From the NCBI RefSeq assembly GCF_001306035.1, contig NZ_LGCM01000029.1:1-64000 (forward strand): a stretch of 64,000 nt of DNA, in the 5' to 3' direction. The notes below the pieces were generated by a model that searched no databases, was not told the origin of the DNA, and was given only the letters and a program-made list of their open reading frames with translations. Every line of letters begins with the position of its first letter. Position 1 is the stretch's first letter. The stretch comes from Levilinea saccharolytica. GTDB lineage: Bacteria; Chloroflexota; Anaerolineae; Anaerolineales; Anaerolineaceae. The translations under genes and the position numbers were made by a program. This document shows, piece after piece, positions 34,443 through 43,455 of the stretch.

Positions 34443-34772
34443 ATGCAACTGCAAGAGTTAACCCAGGCGATGGACGATTTGGTGCGCACCAAGGGCTGGT
34501 ATCAGCCCCACAGTCAGCGTCCGCAGACCCCGCGCAATATCGCCATCTCCCTCTCTTTAGAAGCCGCTGAGGTGTTGGAGCACTTCCAATGGACTGACAG
34601 CGTCCAAGACCGTGAAGCCCTGGCTTCTGAACTGGCGGATGTCACCCTCTATCTGCTCCAGCTGGCCAAGATTGCTGACATCAATCTGGAACAGGCCGTG
34701 CTGCAAAAAATTGCCCAGAACTACCAGCGCACCTGGGATCAGAACCCGGCCGGGTCCACCGGCCAATCTTAA
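34443..34772 (+). CDS. MazG-like nucleotide pyrophosphohydrolase
   Basis: A 109-residue all-helical protein of the MazG-like/dCTP pyrophosphatase (RS21-C6) group. The acidic metal-binding pattern is visible as SLEAAEVLEHFQW and ELADVTLYLLQLA (E-x-x-E, then E-x-x-D). It should hydrolyse non-canonical or excess (d)NTPs to monophosphates and pyrophosphate, keeping the nucleotide pool clean. A PurR-like operator at its promoter fits nucleotide metabolism. It lies nine bases before the LOG-family gene. Confidence 0.85.
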   Translation: MQLQELTQAMDDLVRTKGWYQPHSQRPQTPRNIAISLSLEAAEVLEHFQWTDSVQDREALASELADVTLYLLQLAKIADINLEQAVLQKIAQNYQRTWDQNPAGSTGQS

Positions 34773-34781
34773 GGACTCTTC

Positions 34782-35309
34782 ATGAAAATTACGGTATTTG
34801 GCAGCGCCTCGCCCCGCCCCGAAACCCCGGCTTATGACGAAGCTCTTCGCCTGGGGCTGCTCTTAGGCCAGGCCGGACACACCGTGCTCACCGGCGGCTA
34901 CATGGGCACGATGGAGGCGGTCTCGCGCGGCGCTGCGCAGGCTGGAGCCAAAGTCATCGGCGTGACCTGCACGGAGATCGAGCAGTGGCGGCCCATCCAG
35001 GCTAACCCCTGGGTCAACGAAGAATGGCGCATGCCCACCCTCGCCGAACGGCTGGATCAGCTCATCACCCAATGCGATGCCGCCCTGGCCCTATCGGGCG
35101 GAGCCGGAACCCTGGCTGAAATTGCCCTCATGTGGAACCGGCTGATCATCGGGTCACTTCCTCCCCGCCCGCTGATCCTCATCGGCCCCGCCTGGCACGC
35201 TGTCTTCGACGCCCTCTACACCCATCAAAACGGCTCGCTGGGCGAACGCGAAAAGCAGTGGATCCGCTTTGCCGACACGGTGGACCAAGCCGCCGCCTTG
35301 CTTGCCTGA
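34782..35309 (+). CDS. LOG/SLOG family Rossmann protein
   Basis: A 175-residue protein of the TIGR00725/LOG-like group. It has GSASP at the start, LTGGYMGTMEAVSRGA and the hallmark PGGxGTxxE as SGGAGTLAE (first Pro is Ser). LOG proteins hydrolyse nucleotide monophosphates to release a base and ribose 5-phosphate, and SLOG proteins bind nucleotides in signalling. It follows the MazG-like gene by nine bases, so both probably act on nucleotides in the same transcript. Precise substrate unknown. Confidence 0.82.
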   Translation: MKITVFGSASPRPETPAYDEALRLGLLLGQAGHTVLTGGYMGTMEAVSRGAAQAGAKVIGVTCTEIEQWRPIQANPWVNEEWRMPTLAERLDQLITQCDAALALSGGAGTLAEIALMWNRLIIGSLPPRPLILIGPAWHAVFDALYTHQNGSLGEREKQWIRFADTVDQAAALLA

Positions 35310-35376
35310 TTTCTTTCATCCAACTGCGGCTCCGGCCGCCCGAAAAAAGTAAACTTGACGAAAGCAGAGTACCAAC

Positions 35377-36810
35377 ATGAGCGAAGATAAACTGACCCCC
35401 CGCGCCGAGAATTATTCTGAATGGTACAACCAGCTGGTGCAGCGCGCCGAGCTGGCCGATTACGCCCCTGTCCGCGGCTGTATGGTGGTGCGCCCCTACG
35501 GTTGGGCCTTATGGGAAAATATCCAGCAGGCTCTGGACGGCCGCTTCAAAGCCACCGGCCATGTCAACGCCTCCTTCCCCCTCTTCATCCCCATGTCCTT
35601 CCTGGAAAAAGAGAAAGAGCATGTGGAAGGCTTCTCCCCCGAGCTGGCCGTGGTCACCATCGGCGGCGGGCAAACCCTGGAAGAGCCTCTGGTGGTGCGC
35701 CCCACCTCTGAAACCATCATCGGCCACATGTATTCCAAGTGGATCAAATCCTACCGCGACTTGCCCGTCCTGATCAACCAATGGGCCAACGTCGTCCGCT
35801 GGGAAATGCGCACCCGCCTCTTCTTGCGCACCCTGGAATTCTTCTGGCAAGAAGGCCACACCGCCCACGCCACCGCCCAGGAAGCCGAAGAAGAAACCCG
35901 CCGCATCCTCGACCTATACACCGATTTCGCCGTCAACGAAGCCGCCGTGCCGGTCGTGCCGGGCCTCAAATCCAAGACTGAGAAGTTCGCGGGCGCCCTG
36001 CATTCCTATTCCATCGAAGCCATGATGGGCGACACCAAAGCCCTCCAATCCGGCACCTCGCACAACCTCGGCCAGAACTTCGCCAAGGCCTTTGAAATTC
36101 AATATCTCGACCAGAACAACCAGCTCCAGCACTGCTGGACCACCTCCTGGGGTGTTTCCACCCGCTTCGTCGGCGCCATCATCATGACCCACGGCGACGA
36201 TCAGGGCCTGATTTTGCCCCCGCGCCTGGCCCCCATCCAGATCGTCATCGTGCCCATCTTCCGCTCAGACGAAGAATTCTCCCTGGTCATGCCCGTGGTC
36301 GAGCAGGTCAAAGCCGCCCTGGCGGGTTTCCGCGTCAAAGTGGACGACCGCAGCGAAGTGACTCCCGGCTTTAAATATCACGATTGGGAAATGCGCGGCG
36401 TGCCTCTGCGCCTGGAAATTGGTCCCAAAGATGTGCAAAACGGAACCGTCATGGCCGCCCGCCGCGACATCCCCGGCAAAGCCGGTAAGACCCTCATTCA
36501 ACAGGATCAAATCGCCGCCCAGGTCAGCGAACTGCTCAAGACCATTCAGGCCAGCCTGCTCCAGCGCGCCACCGAATTCCGCGACAGCAACATCCACGAG
36601 CCGAAGGACTACGCCGACCTGCAAAATATCGTGCAGAACGGCTGGGCCTACGCCTGGTGGTGTGAAGACGCCGCCTGCGAAGCCAAGGTGAAAGAAGATA
36701 CCAAGGCTACCACGCGCTGTATCCCCCTGGATCAGGAAGGCGGATCCGGCCGCTGCATCGTCTGCGGTCAGCCCGCTGCCCGCAAAGTGTATTTCGCCCG
36801 CGCCTACTAA
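35377..36810 (+). CDS. proS: Prolyl-tRNA synthetase, short (archaeal/eukaryal-type) form
   Basis: A 477-residue class II synthetase that charges tRNA-Pro. Seen are the class II motifs WENIQQALD and VVRPTSETIIGHMYSKWIKSYRDLP, TRLFLRTLEFFWQEGHTAHAT, and the C-terminal zinc-type domain (C near 429, C near 434, CIVCGQPA) ending in a Tyr as in ProS type 3. The editing insertion of long bacterial ProS is absent. A terminator hairpin follows within ten bases. Confidence 0.95.
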   Translation: MSEDKLTPRAENYSEWYNQLVQRAELADYAPVRGCMVVRPYGWALWENIQQALDGRFKATGHVNASFPLFIPMSFLEKEKEHVEGFSPELAVVTIGGGQTLEEPLVVRPTSETIIGHMYSKWIKSYRDLPVLINQWANVVRWEMRTRLFLRTLEFFWQEGHTAHATAQEAEEETRRILDLYTDFAVNEAAVPVVPGLKSKTEKFAGALHSYSIEAMMGDTKALQSGTSHNLGQNFAKAFEIQYLDQNNQLQHCWTTSWGVSTRFVGAIIMTHGDDQGLILPPRLAPIQIVIVPIFRSDEEFSLVMPVVEQVKAALAGFRVKVDDRSEVTPGFKYHDWEMRGVPLRLEIGPKDVQNGTVMAARRDIPGKAGKTLIQQDQIAAQVSELLKTIQASLLQRATEFRDSNIHEPKDYADLQNIVQNGWAYAWWCEDAACEAKVKEDTKATTRCIPLDQEGGSGRCIVCGQPAARKVYFARAY

Positions 36811-36819
36811 AGCACCCCT

Positions 36820-36852
36820 GGGGGGCGGTGAGCACTCACCGCCCCCCTTTTT
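36820..36852 (+). terminator. Terminator after proS
   Basis: A perfect 12-base stem (36820-36831 with 36836-36847), a four-base loop and five T residues. It ends only four bases before the ATG of the next gene. Confidence 0.9.
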
Positions 36853-36856
36853 CCCC

Positions 36857-37690
36857 ATGCCCGCCGTACAGCTCACCCGCCTCCGCACTCAGCTGCAAGA
36901 CCTCCGCTGGCACTTCACCCAGCCGGAAGCCTATGCCGCTGCCCTGCGCGGCTTATTTGAGGAATATTCCGACCTGACCTACCGGCCCAGTCCGGCGCTT
37001 CAGTCTGCGAATATTCTGCCCTCCTTCCACATTCCGCCGGTCATCCTGCAGCAGCTTGAACTCAGCCTTTTCCCCCTCATCCAGGAAAATCCATCGGCTG
37101 CCCTGGCGGTGGCGGATGCGCTTTGGCGCGACGATCACATTGAAATGCGCCGCAGCGCTGCTTACATCTTAGGTCAAACCCCCACCAGCCACCTGAACGA
37201 GGTGCTCAACCGCCTCACCCTGTGGTGCCGCCCCCAGGAGGCCCGCACCTATCTGGAAGCCCTGCTCACTCTCGGCAGCCAGCGTCTGCGGCGCGAAGCC
37301 CCCAAAGCCTACCTCAATTTGATCTACACCTGGTTGGAAGACCCTGCTCCCGCCGCCAAATCATTGGGGCTGCTGGCTCTGCACGGCCTGGTGCAGGATA
37401 TCTCCTTTGAAAACCTGCCCCTGCTCTACCCCCTCCTGACCTCCCCCCTGCAAAAGGCCCCCAACGCTCTGCATGCTGAATTGCAGCAGGTGGTCAAAGC
37501 CCTCATGCACCGTTCCCCCAACGAAACCACCTTCTACCTGCGCCAGGTGCTGGGCACAGCCTCCGCCGACAGCCCCGTCCAGCGCATTGTCCGCCGCCTT
37601 CTGCCAACTTTCTCCCCCGAAACGCAGGAAAAGCTGCGCCCCCTGCTGCATTCCAGCCTGAGCGCCGCCGATGAGCTGCCCTCCGCCTGA
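36857..37690 (+). CDS. HEAT-like helical-repeat protein of unknown function
   Basis: A 277-residue all-alpha protein, rich in Leu/Ala helices such as AALAVADALWRDDHIEMRR, which recalls HEAT/AlkD-like (DNA alkylation repair) folds. I do not recognise a specific family. The ATG lies right behind the proS terminator with no ribosome binding site, so the true start may be different or expression may rely on read-through. It stands before the rpsO promoter. Confidence 0.6.
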   Translation: MPAVQLTRLRTQLQDLRWHFTQPEAYAAALRGLFEEYSDLTYRPSPALQSANILPSFHIPPVILQQLELSLFPLIQENPSAALAVADALWRDDHIEMRRSAAYILGQTPTSHLNEVLNRLTLWCRPQEARTYLEALLTLGSQRLRREAPKAYLNLIYTWLEDPAPAAKSLGLLALHGLVQDISFENLPLLYPLLTSPLQKAPNALHAELQQVVKALMHRSPNETTFYLRQVLGTASADSPVQRIVRRLLPTFSPETQEKLRPLLHSSLSAADELPSA

Positions 37691-37730
37691 GACGCGTGGA
37701 TATTATCTTCCCCCCCTCCCAATTCTCTGG

Positions 37731-37784
37731 TATAATGATGGTCTGACTGGTCCTCTCCGCGGGTACGCCTGCGGTTAAGGAGAC
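37731..37784 (+). promoter_or_regulatory. rpsO promoter and structured leader
   Basis: TATAAT at 37731-37736 precedes a roughly 75-base leader with a stem of CCGC (37757-37760) and GCGG (37771-37774) inside TCT/AGA (37754-37756, 37781-37783). S15 binds its own mRNA leader in several bacteria, so this could be an autoregulatory site. The fold is only eyeballed. Confidence 0.45.
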
Positions 37785-37818
37785 TTGCTACATATTTTTT
37801 CAAGGAGAAAGCAGCGTC

Positions 37819-38091
37819 ATGCCTCTGTCTAAAGAAGAGAAATCCAAACTGATCGGTGATTACAAGAAGCACGATACGGACACCGGTTCCCCCGAAGTCC
37901 AGATCGCCTTGCTCACCAAGCGCATCGTCCAGCTCACCGAGCACCTGCGCGCCAACGAGCACGATGAATCCTCGCGCCGCGGCCTGCTCAAGCTGGTCGG
38001 TCAGCGCCGCCGTCTGCTGTACTACGTGCGCGGCAAAGATTTTGCCCGCTACCTGGCCATTACCGAACGCCTCAACCTACGCCAGAAGTAA
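37819..38091 (+). CDS. rpsO: 30S ribosomal protein S15
   Basis: A 90-residue S15, the usual length, with [34 protein letters not shown] and [12 protein letters not shown] intact. S15 binds 16S rRNA early in small-subunit assembly. AAGGAG precedes the ATG. Synteny rpsO-pnp is widely conserved in bacteria. Confidence 0.97.
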   Translation: MPLSKEEKSKLIGDYKKHDTDTGSPEVQIALLTKRIVQLTEHLRANEHDESSRRGLLKLVGQRRRLLYYVRGKDFARYLAITERLNLRQK

Positions 38092-38104
38092 ACAGCGTCC
38101 ATCA

Positions 38105-38140
38105 ACGGGTAGATGGAGACAACTTCATCTACCCGTTTTT
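38105..38140 (+). terminator. Terminator after rpsO
   Basis: An 11-base stem (38105-38115 with 38126-38136) followed by five T residues. It separates rpsO from pnp, so pnp has some independent transcription or receives read-through. Confidence 0.82.
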
Positions 38141-38212
38141 ATTCAACCCCCAGGAGGTTCCCCAGAAAACGTCACTTTTGTCCTTAGGCCGCATCGAATG
38201 AAATAACATAAG

Positions 38213-38284
38213 CCGCCGTTGGTTGGGAATTGAGATCTGCTGAGAAACTGCGTTCTCGGTCGCTCTCAGTCCCTAACCAGGCGG
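38213..38284 (+). other. Long hairpin in the pnp leader
   Basis: CCGCC (38213-38217) pairs with GGCGG (38280-38284), TGGTTGGGA with TCCCTAACCA (one bulge), TGAGA (38231-38235) with TCTCA (38264-38268), and TGAGAA with TTCTCG at the tip. This nearly continuous 72-base stem ends 22 bases before the pnp ATG. In Escherichia coli an RNase III-cut hairpin at this place mediates PNPase autoregulation; a similar mechanism is inferred here. Confidence 0.6.
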
Positions 38285-38306
38285 GATTTATAGGGAGACT
38301 ATAAAA

Positions 38307-40559
38307 ATGAAACCAGAAGCAAAACAATACACCGCCGTTGTAGGTGGTCGTGAAATCGTGTTTGAAACCGGAAAACTGGCCCACCAGGCAGGCGGGGCCG
38401 TTACCGTTACTTTGGGTGAATCGGTCGTCTTTGGCGCCGCCACCATGAGCGCCAAGCCCCGCCTGGGGTTGGATTTCTTCCCCCTCTCCGTGGAATACGA
38501 AGAGCGCATGTACGCGGGCGGGCGCATTCCCGGCTCGTTCTTCCGCCGCGAAGGCCGCCCCAGCGAAGATTCCATCCTGGTTGCCCGCCTCACAGACCGC
38601 CCTCTGCGCCCCCTCTTCAACCAGGAAATGCGCAACGACGTGCAGGTCATCCTCTATTCCTTCTCCGCTGACCCGGAAAATCCCCTCGATATTCTGGCCA
38701 CCAACGCTGCTTCCGCCGCATTGATGATCTCCGATATCCCCTGGGGCGGGCCGGTGGGCGCGGTGCGCGTGGGCCTCATTGACGGCGAATTTGTCATCAA
38801 CCCCACCTTCAGCGAAATGGAAAAATCCACCCTCAACCTGCGCCTGGCCGGAACCAAAGATGCCATCCTCATGGTGGAATGCGGCGCCGAAGAGATCAGC
38901 GAAGAGGTCATGGTCAAAGCCCTCATCGCCGGTCACCAGGCCATTCAGCCCCTGGTTGAGGTGCAGGCCCGCATGGCCGCCGAGATCGGCAAAGCCAAGC
39001 GCGAAGTGACCCTCTACACCCTCGATGCCGGTATGGTGGAAAAAGCTGCCGAGCTGTTCGCCCAGCGTATCGAAGACGTTCTCGACGCCCCCCACACCAA
39101 AGCCGAAATGTACGCGGCCGTGGATGAAATGGAAGCCGAAGCTGTTGCGCAGTTCGCCGGAGAGGATGAAACCCTCGTCGGCCAGGCCAAAGAAGCCTTC
39201 CACGCCGTTTACAAGCGCGTCATTCGCGACCGCATCACCAACCGCCACATCCGCCCGGACGGCCGCGGCATCACCGAGATCCGCCCCATCTGGTGCGAAG
39301 TTGGCGTCAGCCCGCGCGCCCACGGCTCCGGCCTCTTCACCCGCGGTGAAACCCAGGTGCTCACTCTGGCCACCCTCGGCACGCCCAAAGAAGCGCAGGA
39401 AATTGACAGCCTCACCCCCACCGATTCCAAGCGCTATATGCACCACTACAACTTCCCGCCCTTCTGCACCGGCGAGGTGAAGCCTCTGCGCGGATCTTCC
39501 CGCCGCGAAATTGGCCACGGTGCGCTGGCCGAACGGGCCCTCCTGCCTGTTTTGCCCTCCGAAGCCGAATTCCCCTACACCCTGCGCCTGGTCTCCGAAG
39601 TGCTGGCCTCTAACGGCTCCTCTTCGATGGCCTCGGTGTGCGGTTCAACCCTGGCCCTCATGGACACCGGCGTGCCGATTAAAGCCCCCGTGGCGGGCAT
39701 CGCTATGGGTCTCATCAAAGAAGGCGACAGCTACGTCATCCTCACCGACATCCAGGGCGCCGAAGATCACGAAGGCGATATGGACTTCAAGGTGGCCGGA
39801 ACCGACAAGGGCATCACCGCCCTGCAGATGGACATCAAGATCACCGGCATCACGCCTGAGATCATGACCGAAGCCCTCGCCCAGGCGCATGAAGCCCGCC
39901 TGAATATCCTCGATCAAATGCTGGCCGTCATCCCCGCCCCGCGCCCCGACCTGAAGCCCCACGCGCCGCGCATCACCACCGTCAAGATCCCGGTGGATAA
40001 GATCGGCGCCATCATCGGCCCCGGCGGAAAGATGATCCGCGCCATCCAGGAAGAGACCAACACCAAGATCGACATCTCCGACGACGGCACGGTCTTCATT
40101 GCGGCCACCAGCGGCGAAAACGAAGCCGCCGCCCGCGAACGCATCCTCGGCCTCACCGAAACCGCCCAGATCGGCCGCATCTACACCGGCAAGGTCGTGC
40201 GCATCACCGATTTCGGCGCCTTTGTCGAAATCCTTCCCAACATGGACGGCCTGGTGCACATCTCCCAGCTGGACACCGAGCGCGTGCGCAGCGTGGAAGA
40301 TGTCGTCTCCATCGGCGATGAGATCACCGTCATGGTCACGGCCATTGACGAAAACGGCAAGATCCGCCTGTCCCGCACCGCGGTGCTGGAAGGCTGGACC
40401 CCCGAAGAAGCCCTCGAACACGATCAGCCCAAGCGCCCCTCCGGCGGCGACCGTGGTGGTGATCGCGGCGGGCGTCCCTTCAACGGCAGCCGCGGCGGCG
40501 ACCGCGGAGGTCGCGGCGGCAGCGGCGGTCGTGGTGACCGCGGCGGCTCCCGGCGCTAA
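38307..40559 (+). CDS. pnp: Polyribonucleotide nucleotidyltransferase (PNPase)
   Basis: A 750-residue phosphorolytic 3'-5' exoribonuclease. Two RNase PH-like domains ([18 protein letters not shown]; then [11 protein letters not shown] and FPPFCTGE), a KH domain ([22 protein letters not shown]) and an S1 domain ([20 protein letters not shown]) are in the normal order. The C-terminal 40 residues are an unusual Gly/Arg/Asp repeat of RGG type, which may add RNA binding or contact a helicase. Followed by a strong terminator. Confidence 0.96.
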   Translation: MKPEAKQYTAVVGGREIVFETGKLAHQAGGAVTVTLGESVVFGAATMSAKPRLGLDFFPLSVEYEERMYAGGRIPGSFFRREGRPSEDSILVARLTDRPLRPLFNQEMRNDVQVILYSFSADPENPLDILATNAASAALMISDIPWGGPVGAVRVGLIDGEFVINPTFSEMEKSTLNLRLAGTKDAILMVECGAEEISEEVMVKALIAGHQAIQPLVEVQARMAAEIGKAKREVTLYTLDAGMVEKAAELFAQRIEDVLDAPHTKAEMYAAVDEMEAEAVAQFAGEDETLVGQAKEAFHAVYKRVIRDRITNRHIRPDGRGITEIRPIWCEVGVSPRAHGSGLFTRGETQVLTLATLGTPKEAQEIDSLTPTDSKRYMHHYNFPPFCTGEVKPLRGSSRREIGHGALAERALLPVLPSEAEFPYTLRLVSEVLASNGSSSMASVCGSTLALMDTGVPIKAPVAGIAMGLIKEGDSYVILTDIQGAEDHEGDMDFKVAGTDKGITALQMDIKITGITPEIMTEALAQAHEARLNILDQMLAVIPAPRPDLKPHAPRITTVKIPVDKIGAIIGPGGKMIRAIQEETNTKIDISDDGTVFIAATSGENEAAARERILGLTETAQIGRIYTGKVVRITDFGAFVEILPNMDGLVHISQLDTERVRSVEDVVSIGDEITVMVTAIDENGKIRLSRTAVLEGWTPEEALEHDQPKRPSGGDRGGDRGGRPFNGSRGGDRGGRGGSGGRGDRGGSRR

Positions 40560-40582
40560 ACTGCTTTTGCAATAGAATTCAA

Positions 40583-40620
40583 AACCGGTGCTTTCAGCTT
40601 CGAAAGCACCGGTTCTTTTT
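40583..40620 (+). terminator. Terminator after pnp
   Basis: A perfect 13-base stem (40583-40595 with 40602-40614), then C and five T residues. The convergent murE gene ends 27 bases downstream; on the minus strand an A-rich run beside the stem would allow bidirectional use. Confidence 0.9.
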
Positions 40621-40646
40621 ATGTTGGTTTCGCCTGCGCCCAGGTC

Positions 40647-42266
40647 TCACACCTCAGGCAGCAGCGGCATAGACGGCCCCTCCACCCCCAGGTGTTCCGC
40701 CAGCGCCGAACGCAGCGCCGTACGGTCGTCCCACGGGTATTCCACCGTCCCAAAGCACATAGACTGCTCATGCCCCTTGCCGCAGGCCATGACCACATCC
40801 CCAGGCCGCGCCAAAGCCACCCCCGCGCGCAGCGCAGCCCGCCGGTCGGCCACCCGCCAAAAGGTCTCCCCCTCCACGCCGCCCGTGTCCCGTGCAGCCT
40901 GGGCCATTTCTTCCAAAATATCATCCAGCGACTCGGTGCGCGGATCCTCCGCGGTTAACACCGTGAAATCTGCCAGTTTGGCCGAAACCTCGGCCATCAT
41001 GCGCCGCTTTTGCCGGTCGCGCAGGCCCGCCGAGCCAAAAATGGCAATCACCCGCCCCTGGGTCATCTCGCGTGCCGCCCGCAGCGCGCTTTCCAGCGCA
41101 AAGGGTGTGTGGGCAAAATCCACAATGGCGGTGAAATCCTGCCCCAGGTCAATCCGTTCCATCCGCCCGGGGATAGCCGCCAGCTGGCGCACCCCCTCGG
41201 CCGCATCCTCCGGTGCAATCCCCAGCCCAAAGACACACGCGCTCAGCGCCGCCAGGATGTTGGCGATGTTAAACGCCCCCACCAGGTGCGAATCGATCTT
41301 CACGCGAAAATCGCGGCTCACCGCCCAAAAATGCAGCCCGCTGGCGTCATAGTGAATATCCTCAGCCCACAGGTCAGCCCCGGCATCCGCCCGCAGACTG
41401 TAACCCACCTGCCGTGCCGAGGTCACCGCCTGCAAATAGCTGTAAGAACGGTCGTCGCAGTTCAGCACCGCCAGGCGCGGGTTGCCCTGCGCCTTCACGC
41501 TGGTTTCGCTCAGGCTGGTGAACAGGCGCGCCTTGGCCGCCCGGTAGGCCTCATAATTCCCGTGGTAATCCAGATGTTCGTGGGTGATGTTGGTCACCAC
41601 CGCCACATCAAATTCACAGGCACTCACCCGGTGCTGGGCCAGGCCGTGCGAGGTTGATTCCAGCACCACATGGGTCAGCCCCGCCGCCACCATGCGCGCC
41701 AGATACCGCTGCACCTCCGGGGCCTCCGGCGTGGTCACGTGAAAGCCCGTGTCCAGCGTTTCACTGCCAATCTGGGCGTTGACGGTCGAGATCATCCCCG
41801 CCCATTTGCGCCCCGCCAGCAGCATGTGGTAAATCAGGTTCGACGTGGTGGTTTTCCCGTCCGTACCGGTCACCCCCACCACCGTCATCTGCCGCGCCGG
41901 ATAGTCGTAGAACGCCGCCGAAAGGTAAGCCAGTGCCTCGCGCGGTTCCACCACCTGCACATACGGCACGCCCGGTTCCAACCCGGCCTGCATGCCCACC
42001 ACCGCGCTGGCCCCGCGCTCCACCGCGTCTGCAATAAAGCGGTGTCCGTCCACAGAGCCGCCCTGCAGGGCCACAAACACATAGCCCGGCTGCACCGCCC
42101 GCGAATCAAACACCACGCCGGTGACAGGCGTTTCGGGGATCAGCGCCGGGGACAACACCGCCAGCGGAAACCCCTGAAACAACTGAGCCAGGTTTTTCTT
42201 CACAAAGCCAGTCACATCTTCTCCTTCTTGATCCGTCGTCCGCTTGTCCTGCGTTTTCATTCCCAT
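40647..42266 (-). CDS. murE: UDP-N-acetylmuramyl-tripeptide synthetase MurE
   Basis: A 539-residue Mur ligase. N-terminal UDP-binding part (VVFDSRAVQPGYVFVALQG), ATP loop GVTGTDGKTTT, the carbamylated-lysine segment YRAAKARLF and the third-domain ligand-specific region. It adds the diamino acid at position 3 of the peptidoglycan stem. The selectivity motif is DNPR in meso-DAP enzymes and D-D/N-P-A in Lys enzymes; here it reads AEDPRTES. This departs from both. ATG at 42266 has GGGGA upstream; a longer start at 42314 is less supported. No other mur gene is next to it. Confidence 0.9.
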   Translation of the reverse strand: MGMKTQDKRTTDQEGEDVTGFVKKNLAQLFQGFPLAVLSPALIPETPVTGVVFDSRAVQPGYVFVALQGGSVDGHRFIADAVERGASAVVGMQAGLEPGVPYVQVVEPREALAYLSAAFYDYPARQMTVVGVTGTDGKTTTSNLIYHMLLAGRKWAGMISTVNAQIGSETLDTGFHVTTPEAPEVQRYLARMVAAGLTHVVLESTSHGLAQHRVSACEFDVAVVTNITHEHLDYHGNYEAYRAAKARLFTSLSETSVKAQGNPRLAVLNCDDRSYSYLQAVTSARQVGYSLRADAGADLWAEDIHYDASGLHFWAVSRDFRVKIDSHLVGAFNIANILAALSACVFGLGIAPEDAAEGVRQLAAIPGRMERIDLGQDFTAIVDFAHTPFALESALRAAREMTQGRVIAIFGSAGLRDRQKRRMMAEVSAKLADFTVLTAEDPRTESLDDILEEMAQAARDTGGVEGETFWRVADRRAALRAGVALARPGDVVMACGKGHEQSMCFGTVEYPWDDRTALRSALAEHLGVEGPSMPLLPEV

Positions 42267-42309
42267 TGTACCATCCCCAAAAAGCCTCAGAACCACGTGC
42301 TTAAAGCAA

Positions 42310-42349
42310 CACACTTTGGCAGAACGGGAACCAATTCCGCCAAAGTGTG
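42310..42349 (-). terminator. Stem-loop at the end of the atp operon
   Basis: CACACTTTGGC (42310-42320) pairs with GCCAAAGTGTG (42339-42349), with a GGAA/TTCC inner stem. On the minus strand it is followed by TTGCTTTAAG, a weak T tract. It lies between the b/delta gene and murE, so it probably terminates the F0 operon. Confidence 0.6.
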
Positions 42350-42366
42350 CAGGGAGTCAGTTCGAA

Positions 42367-43110
42367 TTACTGCAAGCTCTGCCGCAAACCAGCCAACTGC
42401 CCGGCCACCGAGCCGTCCACCACACGGTCGCCCACGCGCACCACCAGGCCGCCCAAAATGGCCGGGTCCACGCGGAAGGTGATCGTCCCGCCGCTGTCGA
42501 GCGTCTTCAGCAAGTCGCGGCGCACCGCTTCCTGCTCCGCTTCAGTCAGGGGCAGGGCTGAGGTAACCTCAGCCGAGGCGCCGCGCAGGCCGGATTCTTC
42601 CACCAGCGTCACCTTGCCGGAACGCACGCCGGAGAAGAACTCATCCACCAGCGCGCGCTGACGGGTCTCATCTGCCTTCAGCGACTCGCCAATCAAGCGC
42701 TGCGTCGCCGCAATCGCCAGGCTGGCCACCTGACTGCGCAGACTGGCCAGAGCCACATTGCGTTCCGAGGCCACTTCTGCCAGGGCCACTTCGCGGGCTT
42801 TGGCGGTTTCCGCTTCTGAGGCTGCGCGCACTTCACGGGCAGCCACTTCGGCCCGGTCAGTCGCTTCGCGCACAATCTCCGCGGCTTTGGTTTGCGCTTC
42901 AGACAAAATCCGGCTGGCCTCTCGCTCTGCATTTGCGCGGGCGTCCGCCGCCACACGGGCGTCTTCCAAACCCTGCGCAATCGTCTCGCGCCGCTTTTCC
43001 AACATGCGGATAATCGGCTTGACCACCCAGGCATTGATCACCACAAACATGATCAAGAAGTTGAACAGCTGTACCAACAGATAGCCGAGGCTAATTCCCA
43101 ATCCTTCCAA
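42367..43110 (-). CDS. atpFH: ATP synthase b subunit fused to the delta C-terminal domain
   Basis: A 247-residue protein. Residues 1-165 are a normal F0 b: membrane helix (LLVQLFNFLIMFVVINAWVV), then a long charged coiled coil ending AIAATQRLIGESLK and ALVDEFFSGV. Residues ~178-247 are the C-terminal domain of the delta subunit: VTSALPLTEAEQEAV, DPAILGGLVVRVGDRVVDGS and AGLRQSL. The N-terminal six-helix domain of delta, which caps the alpha subunits, is absent. It is the last gene of the F0 operon; the ATG at 43110 is close to an AAGGAG site. Confidence in both domains is high. Confidence 0.9.
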   Translation of the reverse strand: MEGLGISLGYLLVQLFNFLIMFVVINAWVVKPIIRMLEKRRETIAQGLEDARVAADARANAEREASRILSEAQTKAAEIVREATDRAEVAAREVRAASEAETAKAREVALAEVASERNVALASLRSQVASLAIAATQRLIGESLKADETRQRALVDEFFSGVRSGKVTLVEESGLRGASAEVTSALPLTEAEQEAVRRDLLKTLDSGGTITFRVDPAILGGLVVRVGDRVVDGSVAGQLAGLRQSLQ

Positions 43111-43146
43111 GGCGGTACTCCTTCCTTTTTAGCGGTGGTCTTCGGA

Positions 43147-43383
43147 CTAAAGAACGAAGAGCATTAAGAATGCGATCACCAAGCAGTAGATCGCGATCGC
43201 TTCTGAAAAAGCGATGCCCAGGATCATGTTCGTCAAGAGGGTCCCGTAGGTATCTGGGTTGCGGGCCATGCCTTCCAAAGCCCCTTGCACGCTCAACCCA
43301 ATGCCGATACCCGCACCCAACGCGCCGATCATCGCCAGACCAGCTCCAATGAATTTTGCAGCCATTACGATATCGCCTGTCAT
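43147..43383 (-). CDS. atpE: ATP synthase F0 subunit c
   Basis: A 78-residue two-helix hairpin that forms the rotor ring. Helix 1 has the packing motif GAGIGIG; the loop is ARNPD; helix 2 carries the ion-binding Glu61 in IAFSEAIAIY. The Gln of sodium-type c rings (GxGQG) is Ile here and the Ser after Glu is Ala, so a proton ring is expected. AGGAGG sits before the ATG. It stands between atpB and the b/delta fusion as in normal operons. Confidence 0.93.
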   Translation of the reverse strand: MTGDIVMAAKFIGAGLAMIGALGAGIGIGLSVQGALEGMARNPDTYGTLLTNMILGIAFSEAIAIYCLVIAFLMLFVL

Positions 43384-43455
43384 TCGAACGTCTCCTCCTG
43401 AGTCTCTAGGTTCAATCTAAACTGGTTTCAAGCGTGGTCGCTTCGGTATTTCCGC

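Noticed and set aside
38184-39518. 444-codon minus-strand frame
   Set aside because: Shadow of pnp; Gly/His-rich composition follows from the opposite reading.
43147-43383. Sodium-type ATP synthase ring
   Set aside because: The Gln and Ser sodium ligands are Ile and Ala.
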